64,000 nt of DNA from NCBI GenBank assembly GCA_039090855.1, contig CM077005.1, positions 73,032,607-73,096,606 on the forward strand, read 5' to 3'. Origin of the DNA: Macrothele yani. Taxonomy: Eukaryota; Arthropoda; Arachnida; Araneae; Macrothelidae. Under the pieces are notes generated by a model, which was not told the DNA's origin, did not search any database, and saw nothing but the letters and a program-made list of their open reading frames with translations. This document shows, in pieces, positions 11,290-21,144 of this stretch. Numbering within the stretch: the stretch's first letter is position 1; each line of letters begins with the position of its first letter. The position numbers and the translations under genes are program-made.

Positions 11290-11500
11290 AGGAGCAGATA
11301 AATCATGAATGGAATACGGGATTACACCATATAATGCAAATTTTGTAGATGACAATCCGTTTTTTTTTTTTTTTTGGTGCAATATGACAAGGATGGTAAA
11401 TCGTCTTCCTGGAGCGGGAAGGAATAGAATCCGCGTATCCCAGATAGCACCCGGGTAGGCTAACCACTACACCACCCAGAACGACCAAGTCTCAAATTTC
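11290..11500 (-). mobile_element. tRNA-derived SINE, family B, copy 2
   Basis: Same head as copy 1 with a damaged B box (GGATTCTATTCC) and a 16-bp poly-T tract at about 11360 on the plus strand. It is followed on the right by the same CTCAAATTTCCGAT segment that flanks copy 1. Confidence 0.7.
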
Positions 11501-11574
11501 CGATTAATTTGAATATAACCTTCACAGGATTCGCTAGTCGAAGCAACCGGCATTCATCGGAAACTTGAGACTTT

Positions 11575-11744
11575 GTCGTTCTAGGTGGTGTAGTGGTTAG
11601 CATTCCCGGACGCTATCTGGGAGACGCGGATTTGATTGCCGCTCCAGGACGACGAAATTTTCAAGTTTTCGGATATTACCTGATTTACCATTCTTGTCAT
11701 ATTTACACTAAAAAACGGGTTGTCATCTTCAAACTTTGTATTGT
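11575..11744 (+). mobile_element. tRNA-derived SINE, family B, copy 3 (inverted)
   Basis: Plus strand: GGTGGTGTAGTGGTTAGCAT (A box) and a weakened B box GGATTTGATTGCC. It ends at the right 8-bp target duplication and pairs with copy 1 as the inverted end of the composite insertion. Confidence 0.7.
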
Positions 11745-11752
11745 CAGTAACA

Positions 11753-12176
11753 GGTGTGCCTTCAAGAATGAACTCGTGGTGCAGAATTCCTTTGCTGTCG
11801 TAAAAACACACAAGCATTTTCTTGATATTGGACTTCTGTAACCTGATCTTCTTTGCTTTAGGAAACTATAGCGACTTCTTTTCTGATGCTTTGTTTTAAT
11901 GTCATAACGAAAGCACCCTGTCCCGTCACCTGCCGCAATGCTTGGAGTTGCATTGTTTCTGCACCCTCCGGGATGTCTTGCCCGTATTCAACTCGTGCGT
12001 GTTTATGGTCCTCTCACAAACCATTCGGAACAAAATGAGCACAAACTTTTCCACCCAAAATCTTGCACTAAATTTTGACGAATCTTCTTATTAGCACTGA
12101 GCTGATATTCCAGCTTCTTCAAGGTCACACAACGATCACGCATTTATCCTTTCGCGAACTTTCTAAATGAGTTTAG
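11753..12176 (-). pseudogene. Mariner transposase, 5' and central part
   Basis: Minus strand, N-terminal side of the mariner whose 3' part lies at 10590-10832. Recognisable pieces are TLKKLEYQLSANKKIRQNL (second helix-turn-helix region) and MLVCFYDSKGILHHEFI, the strongly conserved stretch between the first and second catalytic Asp. Stops and frameshifts interrupt the frame. It is cut a second time at 12177-12180 by the TRIM-like element, so its N-terminal end should lie to the right of 12770, where only a poor match is seen. Confidence 0.8.
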
Positions 12177-12180
12177 ACAT

Positions 12181-12343
12181 TAAAATGAAGTACGTTTCTT
12201 CGTCATTTTTGTCCACGCCGGGGCTCGAACCCGGGTCCCCTCATTCCGGAATAAGTCGCTCTACCAATTGAGCTACGCGGACGTTCGTTATCGCTGCTAT
12301 CTGCCTTTATGTCGTGTGCGTCCTGCTAGGCAGGCACGTCACA
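12181..12343 (-). repeat. 3' LTR of TRIM-like copy A
   Basis: A 163-bp LTR preceded by the purine tract. The tRNA-like unit at 12211-12282 has a near-perfect acceptor stem (GTCCGCG with CGTGGAC), A box TAGCTCAATTGG and B box GGTTCGAGCCC. The anticodon-loop register is ambiguous (centre TTCCGGAA), so no amino acid is assigned. Confidence 0.8.
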
Positions 12344-12602
12344 TCTCCCCCCGAAAGATGGCCGTGGGCATGGCCCCACGGGTCAGCCGTGACCATGAAT
12401 CGTTGCAGGCAGCCATCCGCTGTAGAACGTGCACTTGAGAACTCCCAGTCAATATAGTGTGTGGAATGCAACGTCGCACACATTTATTTTTCGAAGCGCA
12501 GGAGAAGGGATTCTCTTATTTTTTATATCTCGCGGTTTGAAAAGAACATCACACCATTGCGAGATCTTGAACGGTCGGGTCATCCGGGAAGTTCGGCGCC
12601 AT

Positions 12603-12765
12603 TATAACGAAGTAAATTTCTCCGTCATTGTTGTCCACTCCGGGGCTCAAACCCGGGTCCCCCTCATTCCGGAATAAGTCACTCTACCAATTGAGCTACG
12701 CGAACGTTCCTGATCGCTGCTATCTGCCTTTATGTCGCGTGCGTCCTGCTGGCAGGCACGTCACA
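12603..12765 (-). repeat. 5' LTR of TRIM-like copy A
   Basis: A 163-bp LTR beginning TGTGACG (12765) and ending TTATA before the primer-binding site. The tRNA-like unit at 12632-12705 starts 60 bp in, with A box TAGCTCAATTGG and B box GGTTTGAGCCC (one change from consensus). Confidence 0.8.
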
Positions 12766-12811
12766 ACATGCGGACTAAAATCCAGCGTTAGTGCTTTTCG
12801 TCATTTTCCAC

Positions 12812-13015
12812 AGGGGCCGTCCATAAAGCACGTCCGAGATTTTTTACTGTTTTACAACCCCCTCTATATGTCACATTTTTTCCGATTGTTGACAACTCTC
12901 CATCCCCTGAAAAGTACGTCCTAATTCACGCAACCCCCTTTATTTTGACAACTGCTTTTAGAAGTCCGTTGAAAAACAGAAAGAAAACATGTAATTATTT
13001 AAAGGAGTCTTCTAT
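12812..13015 (-). mobile_element. Truncated copy of the GGGGCCGTCC inverted-repeat element
   Basis: Starts with the terminal repeat GGGGCCGTCCATAAAGCACG and follows, for about 200 bp, the reverse complement of the right end of the complete element at 61347-61918. The match is lost near 13015, so the copy is truncated. Confidence 0.75.
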
Positions 13016-13890
13016 ATCTTCAGCCGACAACATAATTATAAGGACTGCATAACTGAAAAGACACAGACTCGCTATTAAACAGAACAGATACCTCATCGAT
13101 ACCTTAGCCAAAAAAATATTACAATGCTTATTCCGAAATATCTAATGAATTACATTTCATCATATTCGACATATTTTTAAAATTCATCGGAGAAATCTTC
13201 ATTCACGATAGTAATGTGACAACTGCAAGACATATTCATAAGTTACGTTTATTGTTGCATGAAAAATGCACGATGACACAAAGATAACGAACAATATCTT
13301 CTAAAGAACAACCGTGACTGACCACGAAAACCTTTATAAACATGAGTCAGCAAAAGCTAACCTAGGTGCAACAACAAGCTCTAAATTGAGGCCCAAAATT
13401 TGTTTTCCCTCCAAGAAATATTTCAACGGAACGAATTATTACCCCAATAGAACAAATCATCAAGAACTTACCATATAATGAAGAGGAACCCCTAAGATAT
13501 AAAATATCACGTGCCATTAAAAAATTCTTTACTGAAAAGAAACCACCGACAGTCCGCCAACAAGGATATATTTAAGAACAACATGCCTTAAACCCACTTC
13601 GAAGGAATAAAAACATAGCAATCTTATCAGCGGACAAAACTTCACAAAGAGTCATCATGGACTAAACAGATTATAATGAAAGAATGCTCCAGCCCATCAA
13701 TAATATACCACACGCTGTATGCAAAACTGACCCTATGGAAAAATTAATAAGATATCTCAGTCACTTAAAAAACCATGGTCATTTGCCAGATTCTGTACAA
13801 ATGGCATCTAACGCACCCATGGGCCCAAGTACACTTCGCCTTTTTGTAAAACATAAACTTCATAAACCTTTACATCCAGTACGCCCATTA

Positions 13891-15426
13891 AAATGGTGTG
13901 CAAAAATTAAGGACGAAGAGGAGAAATTAGCATAACAGCGGAACGAGCAGGCGGAACGGACCGAAATACCACTCAAGAGATAGACTACGGTCCGGTACGG
14001 TAGGGCATGTGCATATATGCAGCATGATATGGGGGGGGGAGTGTCGGAAAGGTATAAAGCACACGGGCGGTGTACGCTCAGCAATTCGGTGAATGCAATT
14101 GCACGGTGTACATCGGTTTGAACGACGTCAAGTTGCTGCCACCCTGTGATATGGCCAACAGGCAATCCAGTAGACGACATCTGGATGACTTTACCCGAGG
14201 TCGCGTCATTGGGAAGTTGGAAGAAGGTCGAAGTGTGACTAGTGGGCAGAGGAGTTCGGGATCCCTCACAGCATCGTTTCATGAGCTGAAGAGCATTTCA
14301 AACGACAGGAACAGATGTCCGAGAGTTTAGCAGTGGTCGGCCATAAGCAATCACGGCCGCGGACGACCGGTATATTGTCCTACATGCGAGAAGAGACAGA
14401 CGGCAGACAGCGGGAGAAATCGCAAGGCACATGCAACAGACAACTGGACATTCGTTATCGCGTTTTACCGTGGCCCGGATGCTGCACAAAAGTGGTATAT
14501 TTGCACGTCGACCAGTACGGTGTGTTCCATTAACGCCTGCTCATCGGAGACGGCGGTCACTGTGGTGCCAGGAACACTAGAACTGAACACATCAGCAATG
14601 GGGTCGAGTTTCTTTATGGATGACAGCTGATTCAGTCTGACGAGCGATTCTGTACGTATACACATCTGGAGAGCGTAATCAGACCTCCAACATCACCGAC
14701 AATGACCGGTTTGGAGGTGGCGGAGTTCTCGTTTGGAGCGGTATCGTGCTTGGTAGCCGTACTGAGCTCAACATCTTCCAAGCAGGTTCAGTCACTGGTG
14801 TCCGCTATTTTATCGAGGTTCTCCTGCCTCACGTGCGTCTGTTTAGAGGTGCTGTGGGTCCTGAGTTCCTCTTGATGGACGACAACGCTACACCACATCG
14901 TACAGTGGCTGTCGCAGAGCTGCTGGAGAGTGAAGATATTTAACGCATGGATTGGCCCGCAAGGTCCCCGGACCTAAATCCAATCGAACACATGTGGGAC
15001 CTTCTCGGGAGACGCATGGTAGCACGTTACCGGCCGCCAGCAACGATTCCGCAGCTTCGATTGGCGCTACAAGAGGAATGGGCAGCGATGCCTCAAAAGA
15101 TCCGAGACAACCTCGTCCTCAGCATGGACAGACGTTGTAAATCCTGCAACGCAGTCAGGGATGATCATATCCCCAACTAAAGACTGGATTTTTCTTGGCA
15201 GCCCCCTGTCACATGGACGTTTCTGTCTTCTGTCCAGTTGTGCTCGAAGCTACCTTTTCAATAAAGTGCCTTTGCATCCTTTGGATTCCTTGTTTGGACG
15301 GTTTTGATCACTCTTCCCATATTTATACGTCTTGGGGATCTTATGGTATGATTTGAGTCGATGTGGAGCACTTCTGCACGACGTTACATTCGAAAAACCG
15401 TCTCGTCCTTAATTTTTGCACGCAAA
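13891..15426 (+). mobile_element. Tc1-like transposon inserted in the Penelope element
   Basis: The inverted ends share GTGCAAAAATTAAGGACGA (left at 13897 on; right, minus strand, from about 15421 down). Both sit next to a TA (13889-13890 and 15427-15428), and the Penelope coding sequence resumes after the right TA. The length of 1536 bp matches the family member at 19596-21142 (1547 bp), which lies in the opposite orientation. The outermost bases of the ends are poorly conserved here. Confidence 0.85.
14151..15180 (+). pseudogene. Tc1-like transposase, degenerate
   Basis: The plus-strand order of a DD34E transposase is visible. SRRHLDDFTRGRVIGKLEEG marks the start of the helix-turn-helix, which is frameshifted near 14240. 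The first Asp region near 14640 reads as SDERFC-type debris. LFRGAVGPEFLLMDDNATPH (14850-14900) holds the second Asp, and SPDLNPIEH holds the Glu near 14975. A TAA at 14941-14943 and frameshifts inactivate it. The protein ends DDHIPN with a stop at 15178-15180. Confidence 0.85.
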
Positions 15427-17008
15427 TAGCACTTGCAAAATTACTTTAACCCTTTAATTCAAAACTCTAAATACTCCATCCGCGGTGCAGCTGCTGCTGT
15501 TTCAAGACTCAAACAATTTGATTCCCATGGTCAACTTTTCATTATGGTATCATTAGACATCGAAGTTATGTTTCCGAACATTCTAATACCACTCGCACAT
15601 AGCCTGATTAAACAAAAATTGGTTCAACTCTTGCAATATACACCCCATGAAAGAGAATCTATTAATTCTGCTCTCACTCTCATTCAACATAGCAGTTACT
15701 TTACATATAATGACATTTTTTACACGCAAATTCAAGGTACGCCAATGGGTTCACCAATTTCCCCCGTTTTAGCAGAAATAGTTATTCAGGATTTAGAAAA
15801 AAACTTTCCAGTCAGGTTACCCTAAACCAGCACTCTACATGCGCTATGTGGATGATATATGTATCTTTTGGACTCATGATGAAAATTCATTACAGTCTTT
15901 CTGTTCATCTATGTCATCTATTTTACCAAGCATAAAGTTCACCTATAAATTGGAATCTCATGTCACATTACCATTCTTAGATCTTGAACTACATAGAAAT
16001 ACTGTGACCCAAAGGCTGTCTTCCTTCATCTATCGAAAACCAACATACCTACCTTCCATCATTCCTAATGGCTCTCATCATCCGTACCATAAAAAAATGA
16101 CAGTTTTTCATGCCTATATTAAAAGAGTTGTACATCTAATGACACTTATCGGGAAGAAGAGATAAAGCGAATTAGGACCTTAGCACATGACAATGGTTAT
16201 GATTCCAACGTGGTCGATACATTATGTGCCAAACAATCCATGTTTTTCAAAACATCTCTAAAATCTTAAAAGAAACCTAAAAGGTTTATCGGTTCAATGC
16301 AATATATACCAGCAGTCATCAATTAATTGCAATATACTTGTCAAAGAAATTCACTGAGTCTTGGTTTAAACACAAGGAACATCTTTTCGTACATCAGAAA
16401 AGATAGAGACCCCCAAGTATTCTTACATCTGCTAGTATCTACTTGGTGCCATTGACTAAAAATGTACATTCCAACTCAGAAGTCATAAGAAACATGTACA
16501 TTGGAAGTACAAAGAGATGTTTACGTACTAGAATCATGGAACACAAACGAGCAATTACTAGCAATTGTCGCTCAACAGCATTAGCTAGAGCCTGGACGGA
16601 CGAACAATTATTTTCGTTATGGGATGACATATCCTTCATAACTGGATACACTAATGTTTAGTCTCTTCGATATGGCGAAACAGTCGTAATACATAGATTT
16701 ACAAACGCTTGCTGTAATGAAGAATTCCCTATTATTCTACCACATCCATGGAGACACCTTAATAACGAAGAGACTATTTTTCGTGAACTGACGAAGAAAT
16801 CTTAACAAAAACTATATATAACATATTGCCATGTTAAATATCTCATCTACATCAAACCCGCAACTGCTCATTATAGCTAACTTCGACAACAATTTGATAT
16901 TTAAATCAAACACGCGCCTCATTGTTCCTGATCATAACCATCACTTAAATATATTACTTGCCGTTATAACCTCAAGGAGTATTTTAAATAGTGTGTATTT
17001 AAAAGGAC

Positions 17009-18223
17009 CTATATCTTATTTTGTACATATGATGATGAACGATAAAATACACTGTTGGCCACCCAAAATGCAACACGAAGGACACGAGATAGCAAAGCCA
17101 GATTTACTGGACACATAACAACAGATACAAAGATGAAACGATTGAGCTTACACGCCCGTGCGACTTGCGGAACACGCAGACACCAATAGTTCGTGTGGCC
17201 TCCATGGCTGGCAATAACGACCGCTACACGCCGCGGTATCGAACGCAAGAGGCTTTGGATGTGGACTTGGGGTATGTCGGTCCAGGCTGCTTCCACACGT
17301 TGCCACAGTTCATCAGGCGTAGCCGCAGGCGGTGCTTGCCGGGCCACTCGGTTGATGATCAGCGACCAGACGTGTTCGATGGGCGACATATCAGGAGAAC
17401 GGGCGGGCCACGGCAGCAGTGACACCTGGTGGGCCGTTAAGAATTGTTGCACGATGCCTGCCACGTGCAGGCGCGCATTGTCCTGTTGAAACGTGGCCGC
17501 TGGCAGGTCCTGCAGGTAAGTGAGGACTACAGTCTCCAAAACGTCAGAGATATGGCGGTGGCTGTTGAGTGTACCGGCGATGAGTATCAGAGAGGTGCGG
17601 GTGTCATATCCAATTGCACCCCAAACCATAACGCCAGGCGACGGACCGGTATGGCGATGCATAATGCAGGCGTCATACAGTCTCTCGCCGCGGTGCCGCC
17701 ACACGCGGATCCTACCATCGTTGTGTTGCAGGCAGAAGCGGGATTCATCGGAAAAGACAATGTCGTGCCATTCCGTAGTCCAGGTGCGGCGTTCAACGGC
17801 CCACTGCCGCCGCACTCGCCGGTGGTGTAACGTCAATGGTAATCGGAGCAATGGGCGCCGTGTGACAAGTCCCCGCTCCTGCAGACGACGTCGAACGGTA
17901 CGTGCCGACACAGGTTGTTGCGCAATACACCCTAATTCCTGCGCTAACGTTCGTGTTGTGGCGGTGCGAGCCGTCAATGCCCGTCACACAACATGCCGGT
18001 CCTCTCGTTCGGTGGCGTGCCGTGGCTGCGGCAATCTCTCACGTCGGTCCGTCTGTCCCTCCTGCACCCACCGAATCCATACTCGCCTCACTATGGCTGG
18101 ATGTCGTCTCACACGGGCGCCGATGTCTCGGTACGATTACCCGCTGTCGTGATAAGCCAATATTTGTCCTCTGTCGAACTCCGAAACGTGCTGGAAAGAC
18201 TGGAGTTCTCTGCGACGAGGCAT
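17009..18223 (-). pseudogene. Tc1-like transposase, nearly intact frame
   Basis: One minus-strand frame runs from an ATG at 18223 with only two in-frame stops (TAA at 18139-18137 and TGA at 17986-17984); the 322 codons after the second are open. Catalytic residues are present: FSDESRF, FQQDNARLHV and SPDMSPIEHVW. The usual C-terminus GGHTNY is present, but the next codon is TGG (17185-17183) where a stop is expected. The frame therefore reads on through the terminal inverted repeat and 41 bp into flanking DNA before stopping at 17009. The N-terminal helix-turn-helix precedes the first stop. Confidence 0.88.
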
Positions 18224-18455
18224 CAGGAAGCTTCCCACGCACGGGTCTGGTAGCACAACACACTTCCACTACTTACACCCCGCCTTCTGTGCACCCTTCT
18301 TATAGTGCTTCTCGGTGGCGTGCCGGGCGCACATAATTTGCGTATGCCCTGCAATGCTAATCGTTTACATGTTCTCTCGCGGGCGACGCATGCTGCGAAT
18401 TTCAGGCCAATCGGATGCTTCCTTTTTGGTGTTGCATTTTGGGTGGCCAGCAGTG
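17050..18455 (-). mobile_element. Tc1-like transposon with both ends
   Basis: Inverted ends: left CACTGTTGGCCACCCAAAAT (17050 on) and right, on the minus strand, CACTGCTGGCCACCCAAAAT, one difference in 20. TA dinucleotides flank both sides (17048-17049, 18456-18457). The 1406-bp length is typical. It lies just downstream of the Penelope element. Confidence 0.92.
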
Positions 18456-18624
18456 TAGTTTCGAAAGCGCTGGTGTGTTATGGCGAAAAATAAAATATTT
18501 CTAACGTACCTAGACGGTATAAACTTTATTCCATAGACATAATCCGGTGCGTAATCAATCTCGACGAGTGTATGACTTCGTAAAACATTATCACATCTTA
18601 CAGAGTGCATCACTTGGGGATATT

Positions 18625-19299
18625 AATATTTAATCTTCCATATATTTACACTTTTTCTTCAGAAAATATGTATTATTTAGACATTAATTTATTCCCAAAT
18701 GCTACCCGAACTTTATCATTCTGAAATAAAGATCTGCAAATGAACGAACGCATTGAAGGTTGCAATACCATTCAAGGTTGATCATCCCATCTACAAAACA
18801 CGATAGATTGGGAAATACAAATACGATAACTTTTTTCTTTTTCTGATTGGAGGTTTATCGACCACCGTGAGCAATTCAATGGGCTATAAGCAGTCGCCCG
18901 CCCCTAATTTAGGGCCACTGGTTTCAGGGAAGGGAAAAAGCCAGGGGCGTAAGAAAAACGCAACATCCATGCCTCACCGGGATTCGAACCCGGACCCATC
19001 TTGGACGTATGATCAAAGGCCATCGCTTAGACCACTGCGCCACCGGGGCGTCAATACGGGAACTTAATATTCTGATTTAGCTAGATATAATCAGGAATCT
19101 GAAATATTTCATACCTTTTTTTTAACTATTAAAAGAAGAAAAAAACAAAAAAACAAAACGAAGGCATATCATCCACTATAGTTTTGCCGCTGGACGTTCA
19201 AATTACTGAACCTCCCACATTCCCCATGTCACATTTGGTCCGGTTGTCAGGAACACCCTTTCCCCTGTAATCTCGGACGAACTTTATGGACTGTTCCTT
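18625..19299 (-). mobile_element. Copy of the GGGGCCGTCC inverted-repeat element, split by a SINE
   Basis: Matches the reverse complement of the element at 61347-61918. The terminal repeat lies at 19276-19299, and internal landmarks include the segment with CTATCGTGTTTTGTAGAT (reverse complement at about 18790-18810). The left end is truncated near 18625. A 222-bp SINE interrupts it at 18831-19052, with the element continuing on both sides. Confidence 0.8.
18831..19052 (-). mobile_element. tRNA-derived SINE, family A, with target duplication
   Basis: Minus strand: head CGCCCCGGTGGCGCAGTGGT (A box) with B box GGTTCGAATCC, a body containing GGGCGACTGCTTATAGCCCA, and an A-rich tail (AAAAAGAAAAAAG) at 18831-18845. 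Target repeats AATACGATAAC (18820-18830) and AATACGGGAAC (19053-19063) flank it. The filled site is otherwise continuous with the surrounding inverted-repeat element. Confidence 0.9.
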
Positions 19300-19595
19300 A
19301 GCAATTTTCGAACTGAACCAGATATTTTATCTCTGCTCCATTACAGAGCAGTGACAACGTTCTTCCATCGACTGACGTCATGTACAGCTTAAATAATCAT
19401 CTGCGCAATTCTCACGCAAACGCTGTTACCACCGCATAGCTGATAAAGGACATAAAAAGACCATGCCTACCCGACTAGTGCGTTTTAAAGGAATTTTTGA
19501 AAAAATGTCTCATTTCTTAAATCCCGCACCGTACAAAGATTCTAAAGTAATGTTTTTACACATCCAGTTACACAATGTATGTTATTTCTTACATA

Positions 19596-21142
19596 CACTG
19601 GCGTGCAAAAATTAAGAACGAGACAGTTTTACGAATGTAACGTCGTGCAGAAGTGCTCCACATCGACTCAAATCATATCACAAGATCCCCAAGATGTACG
19701 AATATGGGACAAATGAGCAAAACCATTCAAACAAGGAATCCAAAGGATACAACGGCACTTTATTGAAAAGGTAGTTCGAGCACAACTGGACAAAAGACCG
19801 AAACGTCCATGTGACAGGCGGCTGCCAAGAAAAATCCAGTCTTTAGTAGGGGATATGATCACCCTTGACTGCGTTGCAGGATTTACAACGTCTGTCCATG
19901 ATGAGGACGAAGTTGTCAAGGAGCTGTTGAGGCATCGCAGCCCATTCCTCTTGTAGCGCCAATCGCAGCTGCGGAATCGTTGCTGGCGGCTGGTTACGTG
20001 CTGCCAAGCGCCTCCAGAGAATGTCCCACACGTGTTCGATTGGATTTAGGTCCGGGAACCTTGCGGGCCAATCCATGCGTTGAATATCTTTACTCTCCAA
20101 CAGCTCTGCGACAGCCACTGTATGATGAGCTTTAGCGCTGTCGTCCATGTAGAGGAACTCAGGGCCCACAGCACCTCTAAACAAACGCACGTGAGGCAGG
20201 AGAACCTCGGTACAATAGCGGACACCAGTGACTGAAGCTCCTTGGAAGATGTGGAGGCCAGTACGGCTACCAAGCATGATACCACCCCGAACGAGAAATC
20301 CGGCACCTCCAAACCGGTCCATTTTGATGATTTTTAGGTGTAATTGCGTGTTCCCTGGTCTCTCCAGATGTGTATACGTCCAGAATCGCTCGTCAGACTA
20401 AATCGGCTCTCATCCGTAAAGCGAACTCGACCCATTGCTGATGTGTCCAGTTCTTGTGTTCCTGGCACCACAGAAACCGCCGTCTCTGATGAGTAGGCGT
20501 TAATGGCACGCACCGTACTGGTCGTCGTGCAAATAGACCACCTTTCTGCAGTCTTCTGGCCACGGTAAAACGCGATAACGGACGTCCAGTTGTTTATTGC
20601 ATGTGCCTTGCGATTTATCCCGCTGTCTTCCGTCTGTCTCTTCTCGCCTGTAGGACAATATACCGGTCGTTTGCCGCCGTGGTTGCTCGTGGACAACCAC
20701 TGCTAAACTCTCGGACAGCTGTTCCTGTCGTTTCAAATGCTCTCCAAGCTCGTGAAACGATGCTGTTAGCGATCTCGAACTCCTCGGCCGCACTAGTCAC
20801 ACTTCGACTTTCTTCCAGCTTCCCAATGACGCGACCTCGGGTAAAGTCATCCAGATGTCGTCTACTGGATTGCCTGTTGGCTAATCACACTATGGCAGCA
20901 ACTCGACGTCGTTCAAACCGATATACACCGTGCAATAGCTTTCACTGAATTGCTAAGCGTACACCGCCCGTGTGCTATATACCTTTCCGACACTCCTCCC
21001 TTGCGTCATGCTGCATATATGCGCATGCCTTACCGTACCGGACCCTAGTCTATCTCCTGAGAGGTTTTTCGGTCCGTTCTGCTTGTTCGTTCCGCTGTTA
21101 TGCTGATTTCTCCTCTCCGTCCTTAATTTTTGCACAACAGTG
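19596..21142 (-). mobile_element. Tc1-like transposon, same family as 13891-15426
   Basis: Starts TA-CACTGGCGTGCAAAAATTAA at 19594 and ends, on the minus strand, CACTGTTGTGCAAAAATTAA at 21142, with a TA at 21143-21144. It is 1547 bp, inverted relative to the 13.9 kb copy, and closely similar along its whole length including the non-coding flanks of the transposase. Confidence 0.92.
19843..20890 (-). pseudogene. Tc1-like transposase, frameshifted
   Basis: Minus strand. The helix-turn-helix VTSAAEEFEIANSIVSRAWR is at 20735-20800. FTDESRFSLTSDSGRIHIWR is at 20345-20420, with the first Asp. Then a separate frame 19843-20322 holds EFLYMDDSAKAHHT (second Asp kept, box altered) and FPDLNPIEHVWD with the Glu, ending GDHIPY. 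The start codon region reads TTAGCC where the sister copy has ATGGCC. At least two frameshifts are present. Confidence 0.85.
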
Positions 21143-21144
21143 TA

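Larger units (their letters stand above)
10833..11744. mobile_element. Composite SINE-family-B insertion inside a mariner
   Basis: A 912-bp insertion bounded by the 8-bp direct repeat CAGTAACA (10825-10832 and 11745-11752). It holds three copies of a tRNA-headed unit: two on the minus strand and one on the plus strand at the right edge, so its two ends are inverted copies over about 190 bp. Between the heads, a segment containing CACAGGATTCGCTAGTCGAA recurs at 11065, 11210 and 11524. It may have arrived as one foldback-like composite unit, or as a SINE enlarged by later duplication and inversion. Confidence 0.75.
12181..12765 (-). mobile_element. TRIM-like short LTR element with tRNA-like LTRs (copy A)
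   Basis: A complete 585-bp element on the minus strand with a perfect 4-bp target duplication ACAT (12177-12180 and 12766-12769). The LTRs are 12603-12765 (5') and 12181-12343 (3'), 163 bp each, starting TGTGACGTGC. The primer-binding site TGGCGCCGAAC reads from 12601 down to 12591, one base after the 5' LTR. A purine tract GGGGGGAGA (12352-12344) abuts the 3' LTR. There is no ORF in the ~260-bp interior, so it must be non-autonomous. Each LTR contains a tRNA-like unit in the same orientation as the element. Confidence 0.85.
13430..16803 (+). mobile_element. Penelope-like retroelement, interrupted by a Tc1
   Basis: Penelope-like elements encode a reverse transcriptase joined to a GIY-YIG endonuclease. 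Here the N-terminal reverse transcriptase part is at 13430-13888 and the catalytic part at 15433-16165. The endonuclease follows at about 16440-16660, with a C-terminal tail to the stop at about 16803. The 1.5 kb from 13891 to 15426 is a later Tc1 insertion. The left limit is that of recognisable protein; terminal repeats were not found. Confidence 0.8.
13430..16803 (+). pseudogene. Penelope-like reverse transcriptase / GIY-YIG protein
   Basis: N-terminal blocks include NKNIAILSADKTSQRVIMD. After the Tc1 come PLIQNSKYSIRG, MVSLDIEVMFPNI (first catalytic Asp motif), GTPMGSPISPVLAEI, and RYVDDICIFW at 15842-15871 with the YVDD catalytic box, then LPFLDLELHR and SSFIYRKPTY, all in Penelope order. 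The endonuclease shows NMYIGSTKRCLRTRIMEHK, carrying YIG and the Arg/Glu-bearing helix. The frame changes near 15830 and 16165-16440, with several stops, so no intact protein remains. Confidence 0.85.

Noticed and set aside
17520..18152. A 210-codon plus-strand ORF
   Set aside because: It is the antisense of the Tc1-like transposase at 17009-18223, whose motifs and frame are clear on the minus strand.
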